A stretch of DNA of 64,000 nt from NCBI RefSeq assembly GCF_016741815.1, contig NZ_JAERRJ010000005.1, forward strand, positions 310,001-374,000, in the 5' to 3' direction. Origin of the DNA: Nocardia acididurans (lineage in GTDB: Bacteria; Actinomycetota; Actinomycetes; Mycobacteriales; Mycobacteriaceae). This document shows positions 49,990 through 58,842 of the stretch, in pieces (the first letter of the stretch is position 1; every line of letters starts with the position of its first letter). The notes under the pieces are model-generated. The model had not been told where the DNA came from, did not search any database, and worked only from the letters and a program-made list of their open reading frames with translations. Both the position numbers and the translations under genes were made by a program.

Positions 49990-52878
49990 TCACACCGGGT
50001 CGAGGCACTCCGCGGGGATGATCGGGCCGATCCGCGCGGTCAGCTCGTCGATCTGTGCGCGCACCTGCCGGGCCTCGTCGCTGCGCCCCAGCTCGGCGAG
50101 CGCAATCGCCCGGCAGTGCAGTGCGTGACCGCGACGGAACGGGTCCGCCGCCTCGGTGAGCACCGAAACAGCCTCCGCCGCAGCCGATTCGGCGATATCG
50201 AAGCGGCGGGCGTGCAGGCTCACCTCGGCCAGCCGGAACAATGCCCACCCCAGCAGCAGCCGTCGCCCGTGCGCACGGGCCACCCGCACCGCGTCCTCGC
50301 ACATCGAGATCGCCCGCTCGGGCTCGTCGTCGCGCATGAGGACGACCCGGGCCAGCTGACAGCGCGCCAGCGAGTCGAAGGCCGCGCCGCCGACCTGCGC
50401 GGCGGCACGCACGGCCCGTTCGGCGTAATCGGCGGCCGAATCCCACTGCGCGGCATCGCCGTACCGGTCGGCGAGGGTCGCGCACGCCCACCCCTCCCAG
50501 GCCGGGTCGCCCAGGTCATGGAAGATATCGACCGCCGCCGTCATGTGGACGATCGCCTCGGCGGTCCGCCCGGAGAGCAACGCGGCTGCTCCGAGGACGT
50601 GTTCGATGAACCCCAGCAGCAGGCTGTTCCCGTTCGGCCGCAGCATCTTCCGCGCCGGTTCGAGGACGACGACGGCCTCGTCGCCGCGGCCCAGATCCAG
50701 TGCGAGCACCAGGCCGAGGGTGGCGCGGGCGCGGAGCTCGGCCTCTCGGTCGTCGAGTCTTTCGGCGACCGAGAGCAGTTGGCGCAGCGCGTCCGCCAAC
50801 TGCCCGGATTGAGCCGAGGGGTCGATGGCCTCGCTGATCAGCATGGCGATATCCACGCTCGACGGCACCAGGTGCGGGTGATCGGCGGCGATCTGCCGGT
50901 GCAGGGCTATCAGGGCGGTGCGTTCGCGGTCGAGCCAGGCGTGCGCGTCGGCTTCGGAGCCGATCGCCGCGCCGGGGTGCGCGGTCGCCGCGACATAGTC
51001 GAGACGGTGACCTGGATAGCGTTGGCGGACAATGGTTTTCACCGTGGCACGGTAGTAGTCCAGCACGCGGGCCAGCACGCCCTGCCGGTCGAGGTCCGGG
51101 GCGGTCGTGTGGGCGAACAGGCGCAGCAGATCGTGATAGCTGTAGCGATCGGTGCCGACGGATTGCAGCAGTCCGAGATCCACCAGGGACTCGCAGATCC
51201 GGGCGGCCTCCGCGGTGCCGACCTCCAGAATGGCGGCGGCCGCGGCGACCGGCAGATCCGGTGCGGCGGGTACGGCCAGGGTCACGAAGGCCCGTGCGGT
51301 CTCGGCGGGAAGATCCCGGTACCCGAACGCGAAGCAGGCGTCGACAGTGAGGTCGCCGCAGCGCAATTCGGCGAGACGATGCCGTTCGTCGGCCAGCCGC
51401 TGGGCGACGGCGGCGATGGTCCAGTGCGGTCGCGCCGCCAATCGCGCGCCGATGATCCTGATGGCCAGCGGCAGTCGCCCGCAGGCGGCGATCACCGCGT
51501 CGACGGCCTCCGGTTCCGCGGCGACGCGACGGGCTCCGACTATGCGCCCCAGCATGTTTCGCGCCTCGTCGACGGTCAGGACGTCGAGGTGCAGGTAGGT
51601 GGCGTCCGGCAGCGGCAGCAGCGCCCGGCTGGTGACCACCACCGCGCAGCCCGGTCCACTCGGCAGCAGCGGCGTCACCTGGTCCAGGGTGCCCGCGTTG
51701 TCGAGCACCAGCAGCATGCGCCGATCGGCGAGCAGACTGCGCAGCAGCGCGGACCGCTCGGATTCGGTGGGCGGAATATCGCTGTCGGCCACCCCTACCG
51801 CGCGCAGCAGTGCGCCGAGGACGCCGACCGGTTCGGCGGGCCGATCATCCTCGCCGTGCAGGTCGGCGTAGAGCTGACCGTCCGGGAATCGATCTCGGAC
51901 CTCGTGCCCGGCCCGGGTGGCCAGCGTCGTCTTGCCGACGCCGCCCATACCGGTGATCACCACGACGGGCGGGGCGAATCCGGTGGGCGTCAACGCCTCG
52001 CACAGCTCCCGCACCAGGTTCGCGCGGCCGGTGAAATCGGCTATCCCCCTGGGAAGTTGAGCGGGCCGCACGCTGTCACGGCGCGCGGGGCCGGAATGCG
52101 TCTCCGGTGCGGACAGCTCATCGGCGAGGATGCGCTGATGCAGTTCGGCCAGCTCCGGCCCGGGTTCGATACCGAGTTCCTCGATCAGCAGGCGGCGGGT
52201 GTCGGCGTAGACGGCCAGCGCCTCACCGCGCCGCCCGCACCGGTACAGCGCGGTCATCCACAATCCGCGCAGACGTTCACGCATCGGGAATTCCGCACTG
52301 GCCAAAGCCAATTCGCCGACAACCCGATCATGGTGGCCGAGCCGCAGATCGACATCGAGCCGTGCCTCCCACAGCGTCACCCGCAGCTCCGACAACCTCC
52401 GCCGCTGATCCGCGGCCCGCGGCCCCGGCACTCCGGCCAGCGCCTCCCCCTGCCACAATTCCAGCGCCTCGCCGAGCAGCGCCCGCGCCCGCTCGAAATC
52501 TCCTGCGGCACGGGCATCTTCAGCGACAGCGGCCAGCGACCGCGCCCGGTGGGCGTCGACCGAATCGCGCGGCACCCGCAGTTCGTACCCGTCCCCGACC
52601 GAGACGAGCACCGACGCCGCCCCGCGCCGAACCCGCGCGGGCTCGACCAGCTTGCGCAACAACAGCACATGCGACCGCAACGACCCGACCGGATCCCCCG
52701 GAAGCTCCTCCCCCCACACCGCGTCCACGAGTTGCGCCGCGCTCAACGGCCTCCCTTCGGCGAACAGCAACGCCGCGAGCACGGCCTGAGTCCGCAACCG
52801 CCCCGACTCCAGGGCCACCCCGCCCCGCCGGACGGTGACGCGGCCCAGCACCAGAAAACTCAGCTCCGCGCCATCCAT
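49990..52878 (-). CDS. AfsR/SARP-type regulator with NB-ARC and TPR domains
   Basis: A 962-residue regulator: winged helix (FLVLGRVTVRRGGVALESG...), activator domain to about 250, NB-ARC ATPase with Walker A GMGGVGKTT (near 311) and LLVLDNAGTLDQV, and C-terminal TPR repeats. It is a compact relative of the protein at 31638-35513, lacking the low-complexity linker. Lying between an ACP gene and an acyltransferase gene on the same strand, it is a candidate pathway-specific activator of that locus. ATG at 52878. Confidence 0.9.
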   Translation of the reverse strand: MDGAELSFLVLGRVTVRRGGVALESGRLRTQAVLAALLFAEGRPLSAAQLVDAVWGEELPGDPVGSLRSHVLLLRKLVEPARVRRGAASVLVSVGDGYELRVPRDSVDAHRARSLAAVAEDARAAGDFERARALLGEALELWQGEALAGVPGPRAADQRRRLSELRVTLWEARLDVDLRLGHHDRVVGELALASAEFPMRERLRGLWMTALYRCGRRGEALAVYADTRRLLIEELGIEPGPELAELHQRILADELSAPETHSGPARRDSVRPAQLPRGIADFTGRANLVRELCEALTPTGFAPPVVVITGMGGVGKTTLATRAGHEVRDRFPDGQLYADLHGEDDRPAEPVGVLGALLRAVGVADSDIPPTESERSALLRSLLADRRMLLVLDNAGTLDQVTPLLPSGPGCAVVVTSRALLPLPDATYLHLDVLTVDEARNMLGRIVGARRVAAEPEAVDAVIAACGRLPLAIRIIGARLAARPHWTIAAVAQRLADERHRLAELRCGDLTVDACFAFGYRDLPAETARAFVTLAVPAAPDLPVAAAAAILEVGTAEAARICESLVDLGLLQSVGTDRYSYHDLLRLFAHTTAPDLDRQGVLARVLDYYRATVKTIVRQRYPGHRLDYVAATAHPGAAIGSEADAHAWLDRERTALIALHRQIAADHPHLVPSSVDIAMLISEAIDPSAQSGQLADALRQLLSVAERLDDREAELRARATLGLVLALDLGRGDEAVVVLEPARKMLRPNGNSLLLGFIEHVLGAAALLSGRTAEAIVHMTAAVDIFHDLGDPAWEGWACATLADRYGDAAQWDSAADYAERAVRAAAQVGGAAFDSLARCQLARVVLMRDDEPERAISMCEDAVRVARAHGRRLLLGWALFRLAEVSLHARRFDIAESAAAEAVSVLTEAADPFRRGHALHCRAIALAELGRSDEARQVRAQIDELTARIGPIIPAECLDPV

Positions 52879-52903
52879 CGGTTTCTCTCAGTGGAACATG
52901 GGA

Positions 52904-53074
52904 TCACCCCATCATATGTGTCCGATCCCCGCGCCTCCCCGCCCGCCCGACAAACAGATACTTCACCTCGAGCCCCGCCGCCAGCACCCCCACGAACACC
53001 AGCACCAGCACCCGCTTCACCCACCCCCACGGTTCGTGCAGCGCGGCCAACGGCGGAGGTTCCGAATTCATCAT
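52904..53074 (-). CDS. Possible small membrane protein
   Basis: A 56-residue open frame (MMNSEPPPLAALHEPWGWVKRVLVLVFVGVLAAGLEVKYLFVG) with one clear transmembrane helix and a basic tail. It is between the ACP and SARP genes in the same orientation. The ribosome site is weak (GGTCGGGGC). A real but small gene is possible; so is chance. Confidence 0.4.
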   Translation of the reverse strand: MMNSEPPPLAALHEPWGWVKRVLVLVFVGVLAAGLEVKYLFVGRAGRRGDRTHMMG

Positions 53075-53171
53075 GCCCCGACCGTAGAAATCGCCGATCA
53101 CCACCGAATCCCCCGCAATGAACAACCGATCAACGCCCGGTGCCGGCATCGAGGCTAGGATCATCGATCAT

Positions 53172-53474
53172 TCACCCCTGCCTCTCCTTGATTTTCGCTT
53201 CCATCTCCGCGGCCAGCTTCGGCTGCGCGGCCTCCCATTTCTGGACATAAGCGACCGCATCACCGACCGTCCTCAGACTCGCCATGTCCTCATCCGGAAC
53301 CGTCACGCCGTACTTGTCCTCCAACTGGACGGCGATCTCCACCAGTGACAGGGAATCGATCTCCAGGTCGTCGACGAAGTTCTTGTCGATCAGCACCTCA
53401 GCCGCGTCGATGCCGGTTACTTCCTCGACGATCTCCGCGATGCCGGCGACGATCTCATCCTGTGTGGTAGCCAC
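53172..53474 (-). CDS. Acyl carrier protein, AcpM-like
   Basis: A 100-residue carrier protein. The phosphopantetheine serine is in DDLEIDSLSLVEI (Ser41), and the C-terminal extension (AEMEAKIKERQG) is longer than in ordinary ACPs, as in meromycolate AcpM. GAGGAGAGTG gives the ribosome site. Divergent from a MerR gene. Since the main FAS-II acpM lies elsewhere in mycolate bacteria, this is likely a second, dedicated ACP. Confidence 0.9.
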   Translation of the reverse strand: MATTQDEIVAGIAEIVEEVTGIDAAEVLIDKNFVDDLEIDSLSLVEIAVQLEDKYGVTVPDEDMASLRTVGDAVAYVQKWEAAQPKLAAEMEAKIKERQG

Positions 53475-53555
53475 GAATCACTCTCCTCGGTGTAATCACT
53501 TGTCCCCGACCGCCATTACGCTAGGAGCTCCAGTGGGGTGGAGGTTCTACAGGTT

Positions 53556-54488
53556 GTGACGGACGACACACGATCGAGCGGGCTGGTGAGCATCGGGGAA
53601 TTGGCGCGCAGCACCGGGATCGCGGTGCGCACGATCCGGTTCTATTGCGACGAAGGCATTCTGGAATCGCAGCGCAGCGCGGGCGGGCATCGCATGTTCG
53701 ATGCCGGTGGCGCTACGGAGCGACTGCTGCTGGTGCGCCGGATGCGGGCACTCGGGCTGGGGCTGAATGCGATCACCGAGGTATTGCACGGAGAACGGTC
53801 CGTGGCCGAGGCGGCCGACGCCGAAAGTGCCCGGCTCGACATCGAATTCAGGTCGATGGCCTGGCGTCGGGCAGCGCTGCGAGCGGTCGGGGCCGCGACT
53901 CCGGCACAGCGGGCGGCACGGCTCGCCCTGCTGGCCGACGTAGAGAACGGCGAAACGGCCTATGACTGTCTCGTGCAGTTCTGGCGGCACATCCTCAGCC
54001 CCATCTCCGGCCGTGACGTCAGCGCGTGGCTCTGCGGAAACGTCCCCGAGCCGCCCGCCGACCCCACCGTGGATCAGGTCGTCGCCTACGCCGAACTGAC
54101 CGCTCTCGCCACCACTCCCGGCATGACAACCACTGTCCGGCAACAACTCTGGCGAACACAGCCGCACCTGGTCGGCGATCCCCAAGACCTGTTCGACCGC
54201 ATGAGCGACCTCATGACGGACGTGGCAGCCCTGGTATCCGGCGGCATCGAACCCCGCAGCGGCAGCGAACTGGACCGCTTCGTCGACGCGCACGCCCGCG
54301 CCCAGGGCGAGCGCGACACTCCCGACTTCCGTCAGCGGCTGCTCACCGACGCCACCGACAGCGACCCGCGAATCCACCGATACTGGAGCCTGACTGAACA
54401 ACTCCTCGGCACCCGCCTCATCGTGGGTCCCGTCCACAATTGGCTGTACGAGGCGCTGGCGCGCGCCGAGCCGACTACCGCGCGTTGA
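53556..54488 (+). CDS. MerR family regulator with C-terminal effector domain
   Basis: A 310-residue MerR protein: HTH SIGELARSTGIAVRTIRFYCDEGILESQRSAGGHRMFDA (residues about 12-50), coiled dimer region, then a long C-terminal domain (LVQFWRHILSPISGRDVSAWL...) rather than a short tail. GTG at 53556 has GGAGG at 53540-53544; an earlier GTG at 53538 is possible. Divergent from the ACP gene; an imperfect AGCTCCA-TGGAGGT repeat lies in between. Confidence 0.85.
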   Translation: MTDDTRSSGLVSIGELARSTGIAVRTIRFYCDEGILESQRSAGGHRMFDAGGATERLLLVRRMRALGLGLNAITEVLHGERSVAEAADAESARLDIEFRSMAWRRAALRAVGAATPAQRAARLALLADVENGETAYDCLVQFWRHILSPISGRDVSAWLCGNVPEPPADPTVDQVVAYAELTALATTPGMTTTVRQQLWRTQPHLVGDPQDLFDRMSDLMTDVAALVSGGIEPRSGSELDRFVDAHARAQGERDTPDFRQRLLTDATDSDPRIHRYWSLTEQLLGTRLIVGPVHNWLYEALARAEPTTAR

Positions 54489-54545
54489 CGGAGCAGGCCA
54501 CCGCCACCCTCCGGGATGCGATCCCATGTATTCGAAAACTTCGGC

Positions 54546-54584
54546 TTGACCTTTCCCCAAGGGCAAGGTTTCACGATGGTGCGC
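54546..54584 (+). promoter_or_regulatory. MerR-type promoter of the serine hydrolase
   Basis: TTGACC (-35, 54546-54551) is separated by 20 bases from a CACGAT hexamer (54572-54577), and an imperfect palindrome ACCTTTCC...GCAAGGT fills the spacer, the layout of MerR-activated promoters. The distance to the ATG at 54585 implies a leaderless mRNA. Confidence 0.65.
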
Positions 54585-56012
54585 ATGAACGAGAACACAC
54601 TCGGTACAGCGGTCGCGGGCCAGCTCAGCGAGCAAATTGCCGCCTACTGCGACGCGAATGCCATCCCCGGTTTCGTAGCGGGGGTCTACCACTCCGGAGA
54701 GCAGATCGTCGTTGCGCACGGCACGGCCAATGTGACCACCGGCGCGGCCATGGGCGCGGACACCGGATTCCTTTTCGGATCGGTCACCAAGGTGCTGACC
54801 ACCACCATGGTGCTGCAGCAGGTCGAGCGCGGGTTGCTGGATCTGGATGCGCCGGTGGTGAAGTACCTGCCCGACTTCGCGTTGAACGTGCCCGGCGCGG
54901 CGGACAAGATCCTGGTGCGGCATCTGATCTCGCATACCAATGGCATCGACGCGGACCTGTACTTTCCGGATGCCGAGGGCCGCGATGCCGTGCGACGTTA
55001 CGTCGAGGGGCTGGCGACCGCGGGCGGAACGCTGTTCGAACCCGGTGAGCAGGTCAGCTACTCCAACGGCGGCATGATCGTCGCGGGCCGGTTGCTGGAA
55101 GTGGTTACCGGGCTGCCCTTTTCGGAGCTGATCGACCGCGAGATCTATCAGCCCGTGGGTATGACGGATTCCAGCACCTCAGCCGAACAGGCCATCCTGC
55201 GCAGCACCGCCATCGGGCATTTCCCGAACCCGGAGACCATGGTGGCCGAGCCCACGCGCATGTTCACGCTGCCCCAGACCTGGGGGCCGGCCGGTGGCAC
55301 ACCCATCGGCACCGTCGCCGATCTTCTCACCTTCGGGCGCACCCATCTCGCGGGCGGTGTGTCGCCGTCGGGAACCCGGGTGTTCTCGGCGGAATCCGCC
55401 GCGCTCATGCAGCGGGTCTCGGGCGATATGGTCTCGCCGAACGTCCCGCCGATGGGTTTGGGCTGGGTGCGCTATCCCTTCGGTGACACGACCGTGCTGG
55501 CCATGTCCGGCGCCTCGCCGGGCGGCGTCTCCATTCTGTGCGTCGTGCCCGAATTCGACCTGGTATTCACCGCTTTCGGCAATACGCCCGGTGCGGTCAT
55601 GCTGCAGGACCAGCTGTTGCAGTGGTTGCTGCGCGAGCATCTCGGCGTCGAGATCCCCACGCTGATAACGGAATCGGCGGCGGACTTCGACCTGACCCCG
55701 TACGCGGGCACCTACCGCTCCGATCAGCTGCGCATCGATATCAGCGTCGTCGACGGGACGCTCGAGGAGCGCACCGCCTATGAACCGGCGGACGCCGCGC
55801 AAGGGGCGATCTTCACCGCGTTCGCCGGGGGCGTCACCGCCGCACCTCCGCAGCGCTATGTGCCGATCCGGCCCGGCCTGTTCGCGCCCGAGGGCTACCC
55901 GCTGGAACTGTTCGACGGATACCTGCGCCTGCTGCTGGTGTCCTTCCACGACATCCGGGACGGCCGGGCGACCTTCCGCAACGGCGGCGGGCGTCTCACC
56001 CGCCGGGTGTAG
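54585..56012 (+). CDS. Serine hydrolase, beta-lactamase-related
   Basis: A 475-residue serine hydrolase. Catalytic SVTK (Ser66, Lys69), YSNGG motif near residue 165, conserved SHTNGID and a GASPGG motif; residues about 375-475 form a lipocalin-like C-terminal domain. No signal peptide. Start MNENTLGTAV is chosen because the MerR-type promoter ends just before it; ATGs three codons upstream (54576) and further are alternatives. It is followed by a second MerR gene, 38 bases on. Confidence 0.9.
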   Translation: MNENTLGTAVAGQLSEQIAAYCDANAIPGFVAGVYHSGEQIVVAHGTANVTTGAAMGADTGFLFGSVTKVLTTTMVLQQVERGLLDLDAPVVKYLPDFALNVPGAADKILVRHLISHTNGIDADLYFPDAEGRDAVRRYVEGLATAGGTLFEPGEQVSYSNGGMIVAGRLLEVVTGLPFSELIDREIYQPVGMTDSSTSAEQAILRSTAIGHFPNPETMVAEPTRMFTLPQTWGPAGGTPIGTVADLLTFGRTHLAGGVSPSGTRVFSAESAALMQRVSGDMVSPNVPPMGLGWVRYPFGDTTVLAMSGASPGGVSILCVVPEFDLVFTAFGNTPGAVMLQDQLLQWLLREHLGVEIPTLITESAADFDLTPYAGTYRSDQLRIDISVVDGTLEERTAYEPADAAQGAIFTAFAGGVTAAPPQRYVPIRPGLFAPEGYPLELFDGYLRLLLVSFHDIRDGRATFRNGGGRLTRRV

Positions 56013-56050
56013 TCGATTCGCGGTGCCGCGGCGGTGAAAGGATATCGGGC

Positions 56051-56761
56051 ATGATCACGATCGGCCGGCTCGCGGACTACGCCGGGGTGACCATCAAGGC
56101 CATTCGCCACTATCACGAGCGCGGGCTGCTCCCGGAGCCGGAGCGCGACGCCTCCGGCTATCGCCGCTACACCGCGCAGGCCGCCATCGATCTGGTCAAG
56201 ATCAGGACTCTGGCCACCGCGGGCGTCCCCCTGGCTCAGGTCAAGGAACTCCTCGACACCGACCCGGATACGCTCGCGGCGGCCCTCGCCGAGATCGATC
56301 GCGAACTGTGTGAACGCATCTCGGAGCTGCGCCGGACCCGCGGGCAACTCGCCCAGATACAGGGCGGCGAAAGGCTTTTCGTCTCCGCCGAGGTCGCCGA
56401 CTATCTGGAGCGGTTGCGTGAGCTCGGCATCAGCGAGCGTCATATCCGGTTGGAACGCGACGGCTGGATCCTGCTGCAGACCGCGTCGCCGGAGGATGCC
56501 GCCGAGTGGATCGCCGAAAAGCTCACGCTCATCGCCGATCCCGAATTCCGCGCCATCTGCCTCGACCATGACGCGGCCTACGACTGGTCGCCGGACGACC
56601 CGCGGCTGCGGGCCCTCGCCGACCGGGTGCGGAACTGGCATGCGAACCGGCCCGTCCCCGGTGCGCCGCGCCACCCGAGCCTCGCGCGGTTCGTTGCCCG
56701 ATCCCAGGCCGGTGCCTCGTCGCCGGGCTGGGACCGGTTGGTCGAACTGCTGCGCGGCTGA
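56051..56761 (+). CDS. MerR family regulator
   Basis: A 236-residue MerR protein starting directly with the HTH (MITIGRLADYAGVTIKAIRHYHERGLLPEPERDASGYRRYTAQAAI). AGGATATCGGGC supplies the ribosome site. It probably controls the serine hydrolase promoter at 54546, since such regulators commonly lie downstream of their target. The C-terminal domain (about 130-236) is unlike known metal sites; no cysteine cluster is visible. Confidence 0.88.
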   Translation: MITIGRLADYAGVTIKAIRHYHERGLLPEPERDASGYRRYTAQAAIDLVKIRTLATAGVPLAQVKELLDTDPDTLAAALAEIDRELCERISELRRTRGQLAQIQGGERLFVSAEVADYLERLRELGISERHIRLERDGWILLQTASPEDAAEWIAEKLTLIADPEFRAICLDHDAAYDWSPDDPRLRALADRVRNWHANRPVPGAPRHPSLARFVARSQAGASSPGWDRLVELLRG

Positions 56762-56776
56762 GGCTGCGGCGGTCCG

Positions 56777-57271
56777 TCAGCCGCGGGTGAGTCTCGCGAG
56801 CACCGGGATTCTCGACAGCGGCCCGGGATCGCGGCGGGCCGGGGCCCGAAGCGTCCACGAGGCCAGGGTGAAGGCCGTGAAGAACAGCGGGCCCATCCAT
56901 TTGGCGGCGGGGTCGCCGACAGCCAGATGCGAGGCGGCCGCGCCTGCGTAGACGAATACCAGTCCGGCGTAAGCCCATTCCTTCAGCCGGGGAAAGCGGG
57001 GCACCAGGAGCGCGGCGACCGCGAGCAGCTTCGCGACACCGAGGATGGTGGCGAAGTACATGGGATATTCGAGGACGGCGAAGGTGTCTACGACGTATTG
57101 CGTGCGGGCGAGATCCCAGTACGCACCGACCACGGATTCGGTGAGGACGATACCCGAGGTCACCGCGTAGATGCCGAATCGTATTCGGGACGACCAGGTT
57201 TCACCCACGAGCGAGTTGATCAGGGCGCCCCTGCGCGCGGTGGCGGGCGGGGTGATTGTTTGCGCGTTCAT
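56777..57271 (-). CDS. DoxX family membrane protein
   Basis: A 164-residue protein with four transmembrane helices of the DoxX family (IYAVTSGIVLTESVVGAYWDL, MYFATILGVAKLLAVAALLVP, YAGLVFVYAGAAASHLAVGD, PLFFTAFTLASWTL). DoxX proteins take part in thiol or quinone redox in some bacteria. It follows the ABM gene by 11 bases, so the two are an operon. Confidence 0.88.
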   Translation of the reverse strand: MNAQTITPPATARRGALINSLVGETWSSRIRFGIYAVTSGIVLTESVVGAYWDLARTQYVVDTFAVLEYPMYFATILGVAKLLAVAALLVPRFPRLKEWAYAGLVFVYAGAAASHLAVGDPAAKWMGPLFFTAFTLASWTLRAPARRDPGPLSRIPVLARLTRG

Positions 57272-57282
57272 ATCCGGAGCTC

Positions 57283-57573
57283 TCAGCGTTCGTCGACGAT
57301 TTCGCCGGTTTCGACGGTGGCGTCCGCCGTGAGCCCCATGGTGGCGTCCACCAGCGGGAAGCCCTGCGAGGCATTGATCGCGGTGAGCAGCTGTTCGGCG
57401 GTATCCCAGCGCCAGGTGTCGGTGTATCTGCCGTCCTCGAGACGGGTGAGGCGGGTTTCGGTCAATCCCGGGTTGGCGCTTCGGATTCCGTCGATCAGGA
57501 TGGCGCGTTTGGCCAGCAGCTCATCGAGCTGCCCGGCTTCGACGCGGTAACGGTGGATACGGATTACGGGCAT
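57283..57573 (-). CDS. Antibiotic-biosynthesis-monooxygenase-like (ABM) protein
   Basis: A 96-residue dimeric alpha-beta barrel protein (MPVIRIHRYRVEAGQLDELLAKRAILIDGIRSANPGL...WRWDTAEQLLTAINAS). It may be a small monooxygenase or heme-degrading-type enzyme, substrate unknown. AGGAG precedes the ATG. First gene of the ABM-DoxX pair. Confidence 0.8.
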   Translation of the reverse strand: MPVIRIHRYRVEAGQLDELLAKRAILIDGIRSANPGLTETRLTRLEDGRYTDTWRWDTAEQLLTAINASQGFPLVDATMGLTADATVETGEIVDER

Positions 57574-57739
57574 GAGGACTCCTATCTATCGGAAGACACT
57601 GTCGTGTCGACGACGAAAAGCCTCACACCGCAAGACAATTGCCGGTAGTGCGCTGGACACCGATCGCAGGTGCACGATTACCGGCCGGGATGTGCGGTCC
57701 GCATCCCCGCTTCTCCGACGCGACAAGGAACGACATCAC

Positions 57740-58345
57740 ATGATCAGGGTGCTGATTGCCGAGGATATGCGCCTACTACGCGAAACCTTGGTCACTTCAC
57801 TGGAGTTGGAGAACGACCTCCAGGTCGTCGCCGCACTCGACAACGGCGACTCCATCGCGACCACAGCAATCGCCCAACAAGCCGACGTCGCCCTGCTCGA
57901 CATCAACCTGCCCGGAACCGACGGACTGACCGCCGCCGCCACCCTGCGCGAGCGCCACCCGAACTGCCGAATACTCATCCTCACCACCCTGGCCACCCCC
58001 GCTCACCTACGGCGTGCCCTGCACATCGGCGTATCCGGCTACCTGCTCAAAGACACCCCCAGCCGAGAACTCGTCCGCGCGGTACGCACCGTCGCCTCCG
58101 GCGGACAGGTCCTCGACCCCGGCCTCGCCATGACCGCCCTGCGCACCCCACCCAACCCACTCACCACACGCGAAGCCCAGGTACTGCGCTGCTACGCCGA
58201 AGGCGCCGACCCCAAAGAAATCGCCATACACCTACACCTCTCCCACGGAACAGTCCGCAACTACCTCGCCGCCGCCGTCACCAAACTCCAGGCCCGCAAT
58301 CGCATCGACGCCGTCCGCCTCGCCACCAGCTCCGGCTGGCTGTGA
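57740..58345 (+). CDS. NarL-type response regulator (orphan)
   Basis: A 201-residue response regulator: receiver domain with phospho-acceptor Asp54 (ALLDINLPGTDG) and Lys104, and C-terminal LuxR HTH (LTTREAQVLRCYAEGADPKEIAIHLHLSHGTVRNYLAAAVTKL). Similar to DesR-type regulators. AAGGA precedes the ATG. No sensor kinase is adjacent, whereas NarL-type genes usually follow one. Its last 114 bases overlap a MerR gene on the other strand. Confidence 0.9.
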   Translation: MIRVLIAEDMRLLRETLVTSLELENDLQVVAALDNGDSIATTAIAQQADVALLDINLPGTDGLTAAATLRERHPNCRILILTTLATPAHLRRALHIGVSGYLLKDTPSRELVRAVRTVASGGQVLDPGLAMTALRTPPNPLTTREAQVLRCYAEGADPKEIAIHLHLSHGTVRNYLAAAVTKLQARNRIDAVRLATSSGWL

Positions 58346-58825
58346 CCGGCCCCGAGATCCGAATAAGCCTCCAGACACTCGACGGTCGACCGCACGCTCG
58401 GTGTTCGTTGGATCCCAAAGCCCGTCTGCTTCCCCGCGGGCGAGGTGGTCGGCGTAGACGCCAACCTTCCAGGTGATGACGGTGCGGCAGTCCTCGAGGG
58501 CTTTGATCTGAGAATCGACGCGCTGCCGATGGGTGTCGAGTAGTTGCAGGCGTTCGGCCTCGTTGCCCGGCCCCTGCCGTACCAGTTCGGCGAATCGTTT
58601 GAGATCGGCCAGGGGCATACCGGATTCCCGGAGTTTGACGCAGATCGACAGCCAATCGACGTCGCGACCGGTGTAGCGGCGCCGTCCGCCGCTGGTGCGC
58701 TGCACCGGTCCGACCAGCAGACCTTCCCGCTCGTACAAACGCAGCGTGTGCACACTCAGCCCGGTCCGCGCGGCCACTTCCCCGATACTCAGCGAGTTCT
58801 GTTCATCCGGTGCGGTCGTCGTCAC
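58232..58825 (-). CDS. MerR family regulator with antisense-derived tail
   Basis: A 197-residue MerR protein: HTH SIGEVAARTGLSVHTLRLYEREGLLVGPVQRTSGGRRRYTGRD and effector/dimer helices to about 155. The last 38 residues, glycine-rich, are translated from the opposite strand of the response regulator's HTH region, so the native C-terminus may be lost. GTG start. A TAATCT hexamer (58833-58838) seven bases upstream suggests a leaderless mRNA. It probably controls the divergent SDR gene. Confidence 0.82.
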   Translation of the reverse strand: MTTTAPDEQNSLSIGEVAARTGLSVHTLRLYEREGLLVGPVQRTSGGRRRYTGRDVDWLSICVKLRESGMPLADLKRFAELVRQGPGNEAERLQLLDTHRQRVDSQIKALEDCRTVITWKVGVYADHLARGEADGLWDPTNTERAVDRRVSGGLFGSRGRSQPAGAGGEADGVDAIAGLEFGDGGGEVVADCSVGEV

Positions 58826-58842
58826 ACCGTACAGATTACGAC

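Noticed and set aside
50116..53121. A 1001-residue plus-strand open frame opposite the SARP regulator and ACP
   Set aside because: Low-complexity composition (QRG-rich) and complete overlap with well-supported genes on the minus strand; shadow frame.
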